A stretch of DNA of 64,000 nt from Cryptomeria japonica. Lineage: Eukaryota; Streptophyta; Pinopsida; Cupressales; Cupressaceae. Position numbers and translations under genes: made by a program. This document shows positions 34,133 through 44,702 of this stretch, in pieces; position 1 is the first letter of the stretch, and every line of letters begins with the position of its first letter. The DNA lies in contig NC_081409.1 of the NCBI RefSeq assembly GCF_030272615.1, positions 210,680,257 to 210,744,256 on the forward strand. Direction: 5' to 3'. Under the pieces are notes generated by a model. It was not told where the DNA came from. It saw only the letters and a list, made by a program, of their open reading frames with translations, and did not search any database.

Positions 34133-35337
34133 TGTAAAGCGGAAAATCGCGATCGAACCCTAGTTGCTCTCCCCTCTTCCAACTCCGAGGAGAGAGAAGG
34201 GAGATTCACTAGGGTTGATGGTTTTCACTTAGGGGAGAGACTTTACATTCAAAAGAGGGGTTGAAACCCACAAGATCCAATCCCACACAATGCAAGATTG
34301 GATGCTAAATGTGTTTCAAGGGTTAAGAAAGCAAGGCTACCCTCTTTTGTAAAGAATGTGTATAGAAGAATTAAGCTAGGAATGCATAGAAAGTGACAAA
34401 GATTCGCTTATAAACTGAGATATGGATATAGGATGAAGCTGCGGACCTGGAATTAGCAGTAAAATGTCGATACGACGCTGTCCTGCAAATTTGAGCAAAA
34501 GTTGTCGAGATGATGGCGCCCAGCGCCACGGTCCTCCGAAAAATCCACGAAACGAAGGGGGATCTGTTCATCTCTGCACAAGGATTCCAGATCTTCAATT
34601 TCAGCCGCGTACCTGCAACCTACACACAGAAAAGCGAAGACGATTGGGGGGTTAGGGATTAGGGGTTTGCCTTTAGGTCAAACCCCGGTTTTGGAATTAA
34701 CCAAGAAATGAGCAAGTGCTGTAAATGTAAATGACTGTAAAACAAGTACTAATACCTTGTTCTAAGGATGTTTGTATCCTTATGTGCGAAGGTATATATG
34801 TTGTATGTTTGTTGTAGTAGTATGTTGTATGTAGCATGTAGTATGTGATCTCCTCTTCAATGGTTGAATCCTTGTCTTGAATGCAACACTTAGCCTTGAA
34901 TAGAGACTTGAAATGATCAATTGCTTGAAGGAATGCTTGAATGCTTGAATGCTTGAGTATAGTTTCCACGCCTTTTCCATCATATCGAATGAAAGAGGAA
35001 AATGTCATTTATATACTTGTCAATTAGGGCTGATAGACTGATTTTCCCGACCTTAGGCCGACCAGGAAAGATAATTTTCCAATTTGCAAACATAAAGACT
35101 CGAAGTCCAAAAGAGACTGGGCCCAAAATAGGACCCAGGGACCAGGGCGCTGGGCGCTCTAGTCCCACCTCCCGGGACAACAGGGTGCAAGGAGGTTCAG
35201 GCCAGGGTACTTGAAAAATGCAGTTTTCAGTGTCATAATCAGGTTTCGGGGTCTCCATTCAGGTTGCGTGTTACGTCACCATCGTGAAGACCAAAATGCA
35301 GTCAAAATTGCAAGTGTCACAATTTTAGGACGCTACA
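34133..35337 (-). repeat. 5' LTR of the gag-pro element
   Basis: 1,205 bp, partner of 27560-28764. It starts at 35337 on the minus strand with TGTAGCGTCC. Confidence 0.95.
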
Positions 35338-35880
35338 CTACTTTTAACTTCATGCCATGCCTGTCCCTTGGGCCCATCGGCCTTTTCGCTACTTTGCAAT
35401 GACTAACTTGCTAGCATCTTATCTTCACGAATTCACGCGAGCCGTTAGATCTCAAGAAATTGCTCATTGTTTACTCTTTTTATGACAACCTTGCCTGGAC
35501 CCACTGCACATCACCAACTCAGTGCCTTGTCACTGCCATGTCATCACCAACTGGGGTTACCACATTTACTACCACTCTTAGCGGGACCCTCCACCTTTTC
35601 ACTATTTCGATGAAGGTATAGCTCATGCATCTCCCAGCCATGAAACAACAAGAAGCCATTGATCTTTTTCCAACCTGATCATTCTTTAACCAAAGAAGAC
35701 CACTTATACCCGCCAAAACCTTTCGCCACTTTGTGAAGGTTAAAACACGTTCAGCTTGATCTCACGAAACCATGTTGTCCGTCCAATCAGATGAAACTTG
35801 ATCGATGTTTAGCTTTGGTCCAAACCTATATGTCGGGTCCACATTCACCTTTTGCTACTTCGTAGAAACTAAGTTTCAAG
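35338..35880. repeat. Degenerate tandem array, right part, with CTACT duplication at 35338-35342
   Basis: 35338-35680 continues the third 478 bp unit interrupted at 27559 (CTACTTTTAACTTCATGCCATGCC onward). Looser submotifs follow at about 35730 (CCTTTCGCCACTTTGTGAAGG) and 35850 (CACCTTTTGCTACTTCGTAG). Confidence 0.75.
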
Positions 35881-36139
35881 CACTTTTTGGTCACGAATCA
35901 ACACGGGTCGTCAAATCAACAAAAAATCACATGATACTTATAAGGCCCAACGGACATTAGAAAAGGCAGATTAAAAGCGAACAAGAATAAAATATTTAAA
36001 GGGACCGCCTAGGTAAATGACAAGGGGAGAACACTTTTATGATAAATGGACCCATCGCTTAAGTGAATAGTATAGTAACGCCAAATTAGAAACCAAAAGG
36101 GCTTTTCTCAGGTATTATTTTTTTTATATCGATGATAAT
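35881..36139. other. Unassigned spacer
   Basis: AT-rich sequence between the array and the CACTA terminus. Nothing recognised. Confidence 0.4.
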
Positions 36140-36366
36140 TATTACATTTTTTTATAAAAATGGTCATCGTCAAAATTACGACGAATACCAAGCTTTCGAC
36201 CGACGACTTCTTTAACTGTCGATAGAGTCCATTGGATTGTCGAATTTTTGACGGGCATGGCATCATCGACCAATCCGATGCCAAGTTTTCGACGGTGGAT
36301 TTTGTCGACACTCCAACGAAAATTCGTCAAAACGACCGTCGGAAATCAGCTCTAAATGTACTAGTG
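36140..36366. mobile_element. Probable CACTA transposon terminus
   Basis: Read on the minus strand from 36366: CACTAGTACATTTAGAGC, then repeated CCGACGG / TTTTGACG / CGTCGAAAA words. A CACTA start followed by CG-bearing subterminal repeats is the normal end of a plant CACTA element. The opposite terminus was not found, so this is an isolated end or part of a larger broken copy. Confidence 0.5.
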
Positions 36367-36838
36367 CCTTTTCTTATCAGAAAAAAGCCACCCATGACAT
36401 ATTCTCTATTCTTACTCTGCAAATAGCTAGCAAAGTGTTTGAGGAAGGAGCTCACAAGGAACTAAAAGAAGGATCTATTCGAGTAAGGAGTGATAGCCAG
36501 TCATCTCTGCAATGACATGGAAGCTGCAATGCCTTCTCAACATATTATGTTTTCCCTTAAGCTCCTCTTTCCACTTCCTCTGATCTGAGGCATAAAGGTT
36601 GGAGATCTTCTTCTAGTTTGGGGGTGATTTTACTTATTGCTAGGATTTGGTTTCCTTTCTAAGAAGGGAAACACTGTATAAAACAAAATGGGCATCTCAA
36701 AGTCCATCTGAAGGTGTCAAGGTGATAATGACACGGCTCAAGCATTTTTGTTTCTATCGATAATCACATTGAGACATGACGTAGGAATGTTTCTTAATAT
36801 ATATATTTTTTAATTCAATAGATTTTTGTGATTTGAAT
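36367..36838. other. Unassigned DNA
   Basis: No gene or repeat recognised. The last part, before the Copia fossil at 36839, is AT-rich. Confidence 0.4.
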
Positions 36839-36980
36839 GATAAGCTATCCACAGGTAGTTATGTTTTTCCTTTATTTGGAGTTGTTAGCTAGATGAGTAA
36901 GAAAAAAACTCTAGTTACGTTGCCCACTATAAAATTAGAGTACATGTCTACAAAAAATTTATATGATGAGGAAATATGGT
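36839..36980 (+). pseudogene. Copia RNase H fossil
   Basis: Read from 36839 the sequence gives D-K-L-S-T-G-S-Y-V-F, then L-F-G-V-V-S-stop-M-S-K-K-K and T-L-P-T-I-K-L-E-Y-M-S-T. This follows the Copia RNase H signature (D-x-x-S-T-S-G-Y-V-F ... W-x-S-K-K-Q ... S-S-T-E-A-E-Y). The stop replaces the conserved Trp. No neighbouring Copia domains remain. Confidence 0.6.
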
Positions 36981-37371
36981 TATACATATTGTATTCATGT
37001 ATTATATTTGAGTATGAACAAATTAGAATTATCTATAAGAATCAAAATTTCATCTATTTGGTAATTTTTTTTTTTTAATTTAATGCCTAGTAAACTTTTT
37101 AACGTGACCAGCTACATTGGCATGACACGCCCTTCGGCAATATGTGAAACTTTTTTGACCTGCAACTATGAACCGATGAGGCCACAATGGGGGACCTCAT
37201 CCCTACACTTCACTTGTTCAAACCTGTGAGCACAATGACCCAACGAAGACACAAGGCTTGCGAACATAATGGCCCTATAGGGGTTTTAACATTAGTGACC
37301 GCTTCACCAACAAAGTGATTTATCCACGAAACTACATGTCATTTAACCGTGAAGCCATTTTACCTATCGAA
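36981..37371. other. Unassigned DNA before the Tat2 fragment
   Basis: No domain readable. Possibly strongly decayed pol of Tat2, as the integrase fragment begins directly after it. Confidence 0.35.
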
Positions 37372-37755
37372 GTAGAATTTCCATCCCTAAGAGTCTCTCT
37401 AAAAAACATAATCTCAGATGAAAACTATAGAGTAGCATGTTTGCAAGAATTAGAATTCCTAGATGAAAAATGACAAAGCGCTCTAAACCATTTACAAGGC
37501 TACCAAAATAGAATGAGAAGAAGATACAACAAACAAGTCAAGACACGTTGCTTCAAAATAGAAGATATCATTCTTAAAGAAAATCAAATAAACGTTGTTG
37601 AACGTGAAAAACTAGGAAAGTTTGAACCTAACTGGTTAGGTCCGTTTGTCATAACGAAAGTAATTAGAAATGGCGCTTATCATTTGCAAACAATGGAAGG
37701 AGATTCACTCCCTGATCCCATCAATAATATGCACCTAAAAAGATATTACATCTAA
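37372..37755 (+). pseudogene. Tat2 integrase C-terminal fragment
   Basis: The frame reads E-A-I-L-P-I-E-V-E-F-P-S-L-R-V-S, a TGA within D-E-K-stop-Q (near 37471), then YNKQVKTRCFKIEDIILKEN and KFEPNWLGPFVITKV, ending PINNMHLKRYYI. It aligns directly with the end of Tat1 integrase. This is the chromatin/DNA-binding end; catalytic core and everything before it are lost. Confidence 0.85.
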
Positions 37756-37951
37756 GGGTGGGTTCATTTCAATTTCTAGTACTGCATTTGCATATTTCTT
37801 TACCGCATTGAATTATCTCTTTCTCATATAGTTGCATCAATAAAACATGGTGATTGTCCGAGTCATTCACCTGTCTGTATTGAAAAGAGCGAAGGTTGTC
37901 TCATTTCCTAGATACCCGTTCATGAAGTCTTAAGGAGGTCTTTAGTCATTC

Positions 37952-37956
37952 ATCTT
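37952..37956. repeat. Target-site duplication of Copia1, left copy (ATCTT)
   Basis: ATCTT precedes the LTR and is repeated exactly at 44698-44702. Confidence 0.9.
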
Positions 37957-38404
37957 TGTTGGTGTAAATAAATATTCATTTTGGATATTATTACACTTAC
38001 TTAAGTTAACTTAGGATAATGCATCTCTTCATAGTTTGGATTTGAGACACTTAGGGAAGTGTGCACATAGGGATAGAGCTTGTAGGAGAAATTCCACCTT
38101 TTGTGGTCTTATTTTGCTGTTACACTCCACATTCGGTGGGTCATCCACCTCTTGTGGAATATTATATTATTTCTCCTACCTACCCTTAGTATTTTTTACC
38201 TACCCTTGTTTCTCATTGAGCCACGTGTCATATTTGTGTGCTCATACATCCATATGGCCTTGCCTATATAAGCAGGCCTCTATTCATTGTATTGGTCAAT
38301 CCAGTTGATCATTTTGCATATTGATGAGAATATAGTTTGTTCTTGTCATTCTATTGTCTCTTTTATGCTTTTCATTGTGCCCTTGATCTTGGCAAAATCC
38401 TACA
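37957..38404 (+). repeat. Copia1 5' LTR
   Basis: 448 bp, with a CCTATATAAGCAGG TATA-type box near 38264 giving a likely transcription start in the LTR. Partner at 44250. Confidence 0.95.
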
Positions 38405-38416
38405 TGGTATTAGAGC
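38405..38416 (+). promoter_or_regulatory. Copia1 primer binding site
   Basis: TGGTATTAGAGC directly follows the LTR and matches the usual plant initiator methionine tRNA site TGGTATCAGAGC with one change. Confidence 0.9.
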
Positions 38417-39932
38417 TATTGGGGCTTCATTGATTGGTTTTTGGAGACATCGTGGAAGGCTTCTATTTTTGGATTTGGGGATGTTCATTTTTTGAGGGCT
38501 TCATACAACGATTTGGACATCACTGTTGAATCCGGGAGGCCATTTCCATAAATTTTGACTATAAAGTCGACCTATTTTGGTGAGAAATTTTTTTTTTCCC
38601 CATTTTGGCTATTATCGTATGGATTTCGAAATTTAAAAAAAAAAAAATTATTTTTCAAATTTTTTTTGAAAAATCAAAAAAAGGCGATCAAAAATCAAAA
38701 AATAAAAAAAAATCAAAAAGTGTTTTTTGGGGGTCCGTAGAGCCCCCTCCGCTGTACGTGTGTTGCAGGGATCGTAGGTGTACCTGTCCATGCCGCCACG
38801 TCGTGTACCCGCAGATCGCCACGTCGTCGCGTTGTGTACCTACCGGCCGCCTCGGTACCCTCCCACCAACCACTTTACTTGCACACCATCGAGCTCCGTG
38901 CCGCCGATCTTCACCCTCCGTGTCGGCCGCTACCTCTTCTCCAACGATCGCAGCCCCCTCCCACCGGCCGGGACACAGACTCTACCGACAAAGACCTTCG
39001 GCGACCGCCTAGACACCTCTGACCGCCATGCAGACGCCCAGTCACCTACCAGGACCCCACCACATGGCTCACACAAGGACATCTATACGCCACATCACCC
39101 ACGCCGCACAAACCTCTGTAGGCACTGTCAGATTGCCACGTCATTCATACGACCTGCACAGTCACCTGCCCAGTCAGCAGTCCATACAGTACGGACGCCC
39201 AGTCAGCAGGGAGGCAAAGTTTTCACGATGGTCATATGGCCATCAAATTTAACATAGTGAATTTCTGACATCAGCACCACATCAGCACTTTTTGAAATTT
39301 TTTTGACCCCTCTCCATTGGGCTTTTTAGTTTTGCAGTCCAACTTTGAAAGGCCATATCTTGCTCATTTTTGCTCCTTTTTTGGTGCAATTTTTTTTGAA
39401 ATGGGTTAAAATTTCATGATCTTCGCAGTGGTGTGGTTATTTTCTAATTTTGGTGCATAGGTTTTTTGGAATTTTTGGATTCTCTTAGCTGTACCTGTCC
39501 AATCCTCAATTTTGCAACTTCAAAGGCCTCGTTTGAGCTCATACGACCTCCTTTTCAGGTGCCATTTTTTTTAAAGTGCTTATTTTTTCATCTATTTTCA
39601 TAATCTATGACCAGATTTTAAAGATTTTGAGTGGAAATTGTACTTTTAGATATTGGTCTTATTTGGCTTATTAGGTACTTGTAAATTGCCTGGATCTTAG
39701 TTAGATCTCTTGCATTATCAGCTTGAGACTCTTTTGGCCTTATTAAGGCAGTTGTAAAATTGTAAATCAGAAGTCCACTTTGCCATTTTTTGCAAGTGGC
39801 CCATTGTATACGTACTACTTATAAAGTGCCAAAATCATCACATTTGGGGGGGGGGGTTCTTTGATTGAGTGAATTTGGGGGGGTGTCATGTGTGATTGTG
39901 CCTCTCTTTGTGATTTTTCTATTTTTGTTGCA
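38417..39932 (+). other. Copia1 leader with a GC-rich insert-like block
   Basis: A 1.5 kb leader, long for Copia. 38640-38740 is A-rich, 38745-39215 is markedly GC-rich with repeated GCCACGTCGT and CCCAGTCAGCAG words, then AT-rich again. Two overlapping plus-strand ORFs (135 and 159 codons) cross it, but have Pro/Arg/Thr-rich composition and no domain. It may be a captured host fragment. Confidence 0.5.
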
Positions 39933-42900
39933 ATGAGTCCTAACAAATTTCCACCTTTAACTCCACATAATTATGCATCAGGGAAAATTAAAGTATGGAG
40001 TAAATTAATGGAAAAGGGTCTCACACACTACATAGATGGAACAATAACATCACCACCTGATCCTAAGGCTGATTCAAATGCTCAATTAGAATGGCTCACA
40101 AAGAATTGCATGGCTCTTGGAACTTTACGCAAGTATGTATCAGATGACCTCATTTTTCACATTGAGAAGTGTAAAACAATCGAAGAGGCTTGGGATATGT
40201 TTCAAAAATTGTATGGACAAGTTGATGAAATCAAAGGCTATTAGATTGACAATGAGCTCACCAACTTGGATCCCAAGAGTTTTGATACAATCCAAGATTA
40301 TGTCACCAAAGCAAATGAGCTACGAGCAAAGCTTAAGGATTGTGGAATTGACAAAAAGGATGCTTAGTTGATATTCAACTTGTTGGATAAGCTTGCACCA
40401 GAGCATTTGTGTCTAGCTTCCAAACTCATCGTTTGACAATGGGGAGTTCTTATGTTATGCCTTCATTTGATGCTTTCACAGAAATGTTGATATTGGAACA
40501 ATCTAAGTTGTTGAACATGGGTTTTCTCAAGTCTTCAAAGTCCAAGGCTTTGGTAGCAAATCAAGGAAATCAAGGAAGTCAAAGAAAAGATTCCAATAAG
40601 AAGAAGAAGCAATCTAAGTCTAAGCCACACCAGGAAAAAGGACAATCATCCTCTCCATCACAAGGTGATTTTTCATCCTCTTCCAAGAAGGGGACACCAC
40701 CTAAGAAGGATAAACCAACTTGTGCATATTGCAAGAAGTATGGTCATGATGAGCATCGATGCCATGCAAAACAAGTTGATGAGTCAACAAATCTTCTCAA
40801 GAAAAACAACATCAACTTTCCATCCGCCTACACAAAGAAGGATTCATCTCCTTCCTCTTCCTCACAGTCTAAGGGAAAAGGGCAAGCATTTGTGGCTACA
40901 ACAGGTTCTTCACAGCAATGGATACTTGACTCAGGTGCCTCATATCACATGGGTTCTACAAGGGAGCAGTTTTCTTCATTGGAGCCATCTAAGGTACCTC
41001 ACATTTACATAGGTGATGACACACAAGTAGAGGTTGAAGGGAAAGGTTTAGTTGACATGGATGATGGAACATTTGAGAATGTTCTCTATGTTCCTAACTT
41101 GTCTACCAACCTTCTCTCCATCTACCAAATCACTCACTATGGGAATGGGAAAAAGGTTGAGTTTACACCAGATTCAGTTGTGGTAAAGGAACTTGATGAT
41201 GATGCCTTGGTAGCAGTGGGACAAGTCAATGACAACTCAAGGCTTTATTCATTCTCCCACTTTGTGCCAAGTTCACCTTCTAGGGCCTTGCTTAGTCATT
41301 CAAATTCAGAAAGTAAGCTATGGCATGAGCGGTTTGGTCACCTCAACTACCGCTATCTTCAGTAGCTCAGCACTAAAGACATGGTCACAAGTCTACCTCG
41401 AATCAGTTTTTTAGAGGGTGTATGTTCAGGTTGTTCCATGGGCAAGCATCCCGAAGAGAAGTTTGATAAAGGGAAAGCTTGGAGAGCTTTGGAAGTTCTT
41501 CAACTTGTTCATAGCAATGTAGCAGGTCCATTTCCAACACCTTCATTTAGTAAGGCCCGCTATGTTCTTACCTTCATTGATGACTACTCTCGCTTCACTT
41601 GGGTCTACTTTCTCATTCATAAGAGTGAAGTATTTGATAGATTTCAGGACTTCAAGACTCGTGTGGAGAACAAATCAGGGAAAGTGGTCAAGATTCTTCG
41701 CACAGATAATGGAAGGGAATATGTGAACAAAAGACTTGAGGATTTTTGTACATTTGAGGGGATTGATCTTCAGCATTCTGTAGCATACACTCCACAACAG
41801 AATGGGGTTGTAGAACGCAAGAATAGAACTCTCAAAGAAATGGATAGTTGTATGATACATGCACGTTCTCTTGATCCTGCCTTTTGGGCAGAGGCTATCA
41901 GTTGTGCCACACACATCTAGAATCGGGTTCCTCACAAAGCTTTGCAAGGTATTAGTCCTTTTGAAGCTTGGGCTGGTAGGAAACCGATTGTGAGACATTT
42001 CAGAGTCTTTGGGTGTCCAGCATGGGCTTGTATACCTCCACAGAAACGCAAGGCATTGGAACCACAGAGTCGGCCTTGCATATTTGTTGGATATCCTGAG
42101 GGTGTTAAGGCATACAGATTGATGGATCCAGAGAGACATCAGGTGTTCATTGAGAGGAGTGTTCACTTTGAGGAAAGCTCTCCTAGCTTAGCCTCTCTAC
42201 CTCCTCCACCTTCCTCCATTGTGGATAGTGATGTTAGTGATTCAGATGATGAGACTCCCTCAACTCTGACTCACAGGGTCCACTTGCAGTTGAGGAGCCT
42301 CGTTCTCCACCTCCACCTAGACCTCATTGGGCTCGATAGACACTTGAGTTCGTGGGTTCTCTTGTTGGGGATCCTTTAGATACACAAAGAACTCGATCAC
42401 AACATCAGGATCTTCCACATGCATTCATTGCTACCGCTTCTGATCCACAAACATTTAGGGAAGCATTAGGGGTTCCTGAATGGGACCAAGCTATGGAGGA
42501 AGAGTATAGTTCCTTGATGAGGAACAACACATGGGATTTAGTCCATCTCCCTAAGGGGAGAAAGATGGTTCAATGTAAGTGGATCTATCAGACCAAGTTT
42601 GCAGCAGATGGTAGTGTGGATGAGTATAAGGCTCGGCTTGTTGTGAAAGGTTTCTCGCAGGTTGCAGGTGTTGACTATACTGAGACCTTTGCACCCGTAG
42701 CCAAGATGAACTCCATTCGTTTGACACTTGCTATTGCTATAGCTCATGGTTGGGCTGTACATCAGATGGATGTGAAGAGTGCTTTTCTTCATGGTGATCT
42801 TGATGAGGAGATTTATATGGAGCAGCCACAGGGTTTCATCCAGGATACTTCCTTGGTTTGTCGACTAAGGAAATCTCTCTATGGCCTTAAGTAGGCCCCC

Positions 42901-43980
42901 AAGGCTTGGTATGCCAAGATGGATTCCTTTCTTCTCTCCGCAGGGTTCACTAGGTGTCATTCCGATCCGAATGTCTACATTTTGCGACAAGATGACTCTC
43001 ACTTGATACTTGTGCTCTATGTTGATGACTTGATCATCATAGGGAGTACTCTATCCATCATTAGCAGGGTCAAATCTACTTTGCATGACAGATTTGCTAT
43101 GACTGACTTGGGTCTTTTGCACTACTTTCTCGGGATAGAGATTTCACAGTCACCTTCCGGGATTACACTATCGCAGCCCAAGTATGCTCTTGACCTACTT
43201 GCACGCTTTCATATGGCTGATTGTAAGCCTGCACCAACTCCCTTTCTTTCACGAGTCAAGCTTGAGGCTCAGTGTTCTTCTCCACCAGTTGATGCCACTT
43301 TGTATCGTCAGCTTGTGGGTAGTCTCATCTACTTGACTCATACACGCCCTAATATTTCATTTGCAGTTGGCATGGTTTCTCGCTTCATGCAGGAACCACA
43401 TGAGCTTCATTGGAAAACCGCCAAACGCATCCTTCATTACATCCAAGGTACACATCACTATGGGATTCACTATGCAGTAGGCACAGGACTTCTCTTGGTT
43501 GGTTACACAGACTCCGATTGGGTTGGCGATCTTGGTGATCATAACTCTACTTCTGGTTACAGTTTTCACCTTGGTTCGAGCCCCATTTGTTGGCAGAGCA
43601 AGAAGCAATATGCTATTTCTCTCTCTTCGACTGAGGCTGAGTATCAAGGCACTGTTAACGCAGTGACTGAGACCATTTGGCTCTAGCAGATTCTCACAGA
43701 GTTTGGTTTCACCTCTCCACGGTCGATAGTTCTACATTGCGACAATCAGAGTGCTATTGCAATCTCGAAGAACCCGGTCCAGCACCAGCGGACCAAACAC
43801 ATCGAGATTCATATGCACTATATCTGAGAGCTCATCCAGGAGCAGGTCATTGATTTGCAGTATTGTCCTACAGCAGAGCAGGTTGCTGACATATTCACCA
43901 AACCTTTCACCGAGAGTAAGTTCTAGCAGTTGCGAGCTCTCTTAGGGGTGCGGGATGTGTCATTAGGGGGGGTCAGCTGA
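39933..43980 (+). pseudogene. Copia1 Gag-Pol polyprotein
   Basis: Start chosen at ATG 39933 (MSPNKFPPLTPHNYASGKIK), typical of plant Copia Gag. Then zinc knuckle CAYCKKYGHDEHRC near 40720, protease WILDSGASYHM near 40918, integrase with H-x-R-F-G-H-L, C-S-G-C, FIDDYSRFTW, RTDNGREYV and NGVVERKNRT (41320-41850), RT with FAPVAKMNSIR and YVDDLIIIGS (to about 43060), RNase H with YTDSDWVGD, SSTEAEY and CDNQSA. All key catalytic residues are visible. Breaks: TAG at 40242, 40365, 41363, 41918, 42337, 42892, 43684 and 43924; TGA at 43825; frame changes near 40405 and 42260. Nearly all stops sit where Gln or Arg is expected. Confidence 0.93.
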
Positions 43981-44238
43981 CTTCTCCTTCCTCTCTTATG
44001 GGGGGGACTTTTTCCTCTTTGAGGTTTTTTCCTTCTTCTTTGAGAGTCTTTTGTACATTCATATCTCTTTTGGGGGGGAGTTTTTTCCCACTAGGTTTTC
44101 TCCCTTTCTCCGTTTGTGAGAGATTGCATTGCATAGTTTTGCTTGCATTTGCATATTGTACATGGGTACCTATCATGGCCTAGTAGCTGGGACATATCTT
44201 GCATTGTGGACTTGAGTCTTCATTCCCCTAAGTTGCAC

Positions 44239-44249
44239 TTAAAGGGGGG
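44239..44249 (+). promoter_or_regulatory. Copia1 polypurine tract
   Basis: TTAAAGGGGGG immediately before the 3' LTR. Confidence 0.88.
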
Positions 44250-44697
44250 TGTTGGTGTAAATAAATATTCATTTTGGATATTATTACACTTACTTAAGTT
44301 AACTTAGGATAATGCATCTCTTCATAGTTTGGATTTGAGACACTTAGGGAAGTGTGCACATAGGGATAGAGCTTGTAGGAGAAATTCCACCTTTTGTGGT
44401 CTTATTGTGTTGTTACACTCCACATTCAGTGGGTCATCCACCTCTTGTGGTATATTATATTATTTCTCCTACCTACCCTTAGTATTTCTTACCTACCCTT
44501 GTTTCTCATTGAGCCACATGTCATATTTGTGTGCTCATATATCCATATGGCCTTGCCTATATAAGCAGGCCTCTATTCATTGTATTGGTTAATCCAGTTG
44601 ATCATTTTGCATATTGATGAGAATATAGTTTGTTCTTGTCATTCTATTGTCTCTTTTATGTTTTTCATTGTGCCCTTGATCTTGGCAAAATTCTACA
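44250..44697 (+). repeat. Copia1 3' LTR
   Basis: 448 bp, about 98% identical to the 5' LTR; followed by ATCTT at 44698-44702. Confidence 0.95.
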
Positions 44698-44702
44698 ATC
44701 TT

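Larger units (their letters stand above)
27560..35337 (-). mobile_element. Non-autonomous LTR retrotransposon encoding only Gag-protease
   Basis: A 7,778 bp element on the minus strand with equal 1,205 bp LTRs, TGTAGC..TTTACA ends, perfect CTACT duplication, a primer-site-like sequence and a purine tract. The inside (28765-34132) holds a Gag ORF and a Gag/protease ORF, but no RT, RNase H or integrase. Gag and zinc motif are of the Ty3/Gypsy type. It should depend on pol from a relative, as described for TR-GAG and similar elements. LTR divergence is about 30 changes by eye (about 2.6%), nearly all transitions. Confidence 0.9.
37957..44697 (+). mobile_element. Copia1: complete Ty1/Copia LTR retrotransposon
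   Basis: 6,741 bp with equal 448 bp LTRs (TGTTGG..CTACA), ATCTT duplication, an initiator-Met-tRNA-type primer site and a purine tract. Internal order gag, protease, integrase, RT, RNase H is Copia. About 10 LTR differences by eye (about 2.2%). Inserted in Tat2. Coding region broken by two frameshifts and about nine stops. Confidence 0.93.

Noticed and set aside
38605-39257. Two overlapping ORFs in the Copia1 GC-rich leader block
   Set aside because: Overlapping frames with Pro/Arg/Thr-rich composition and no domain; base composition explains them.
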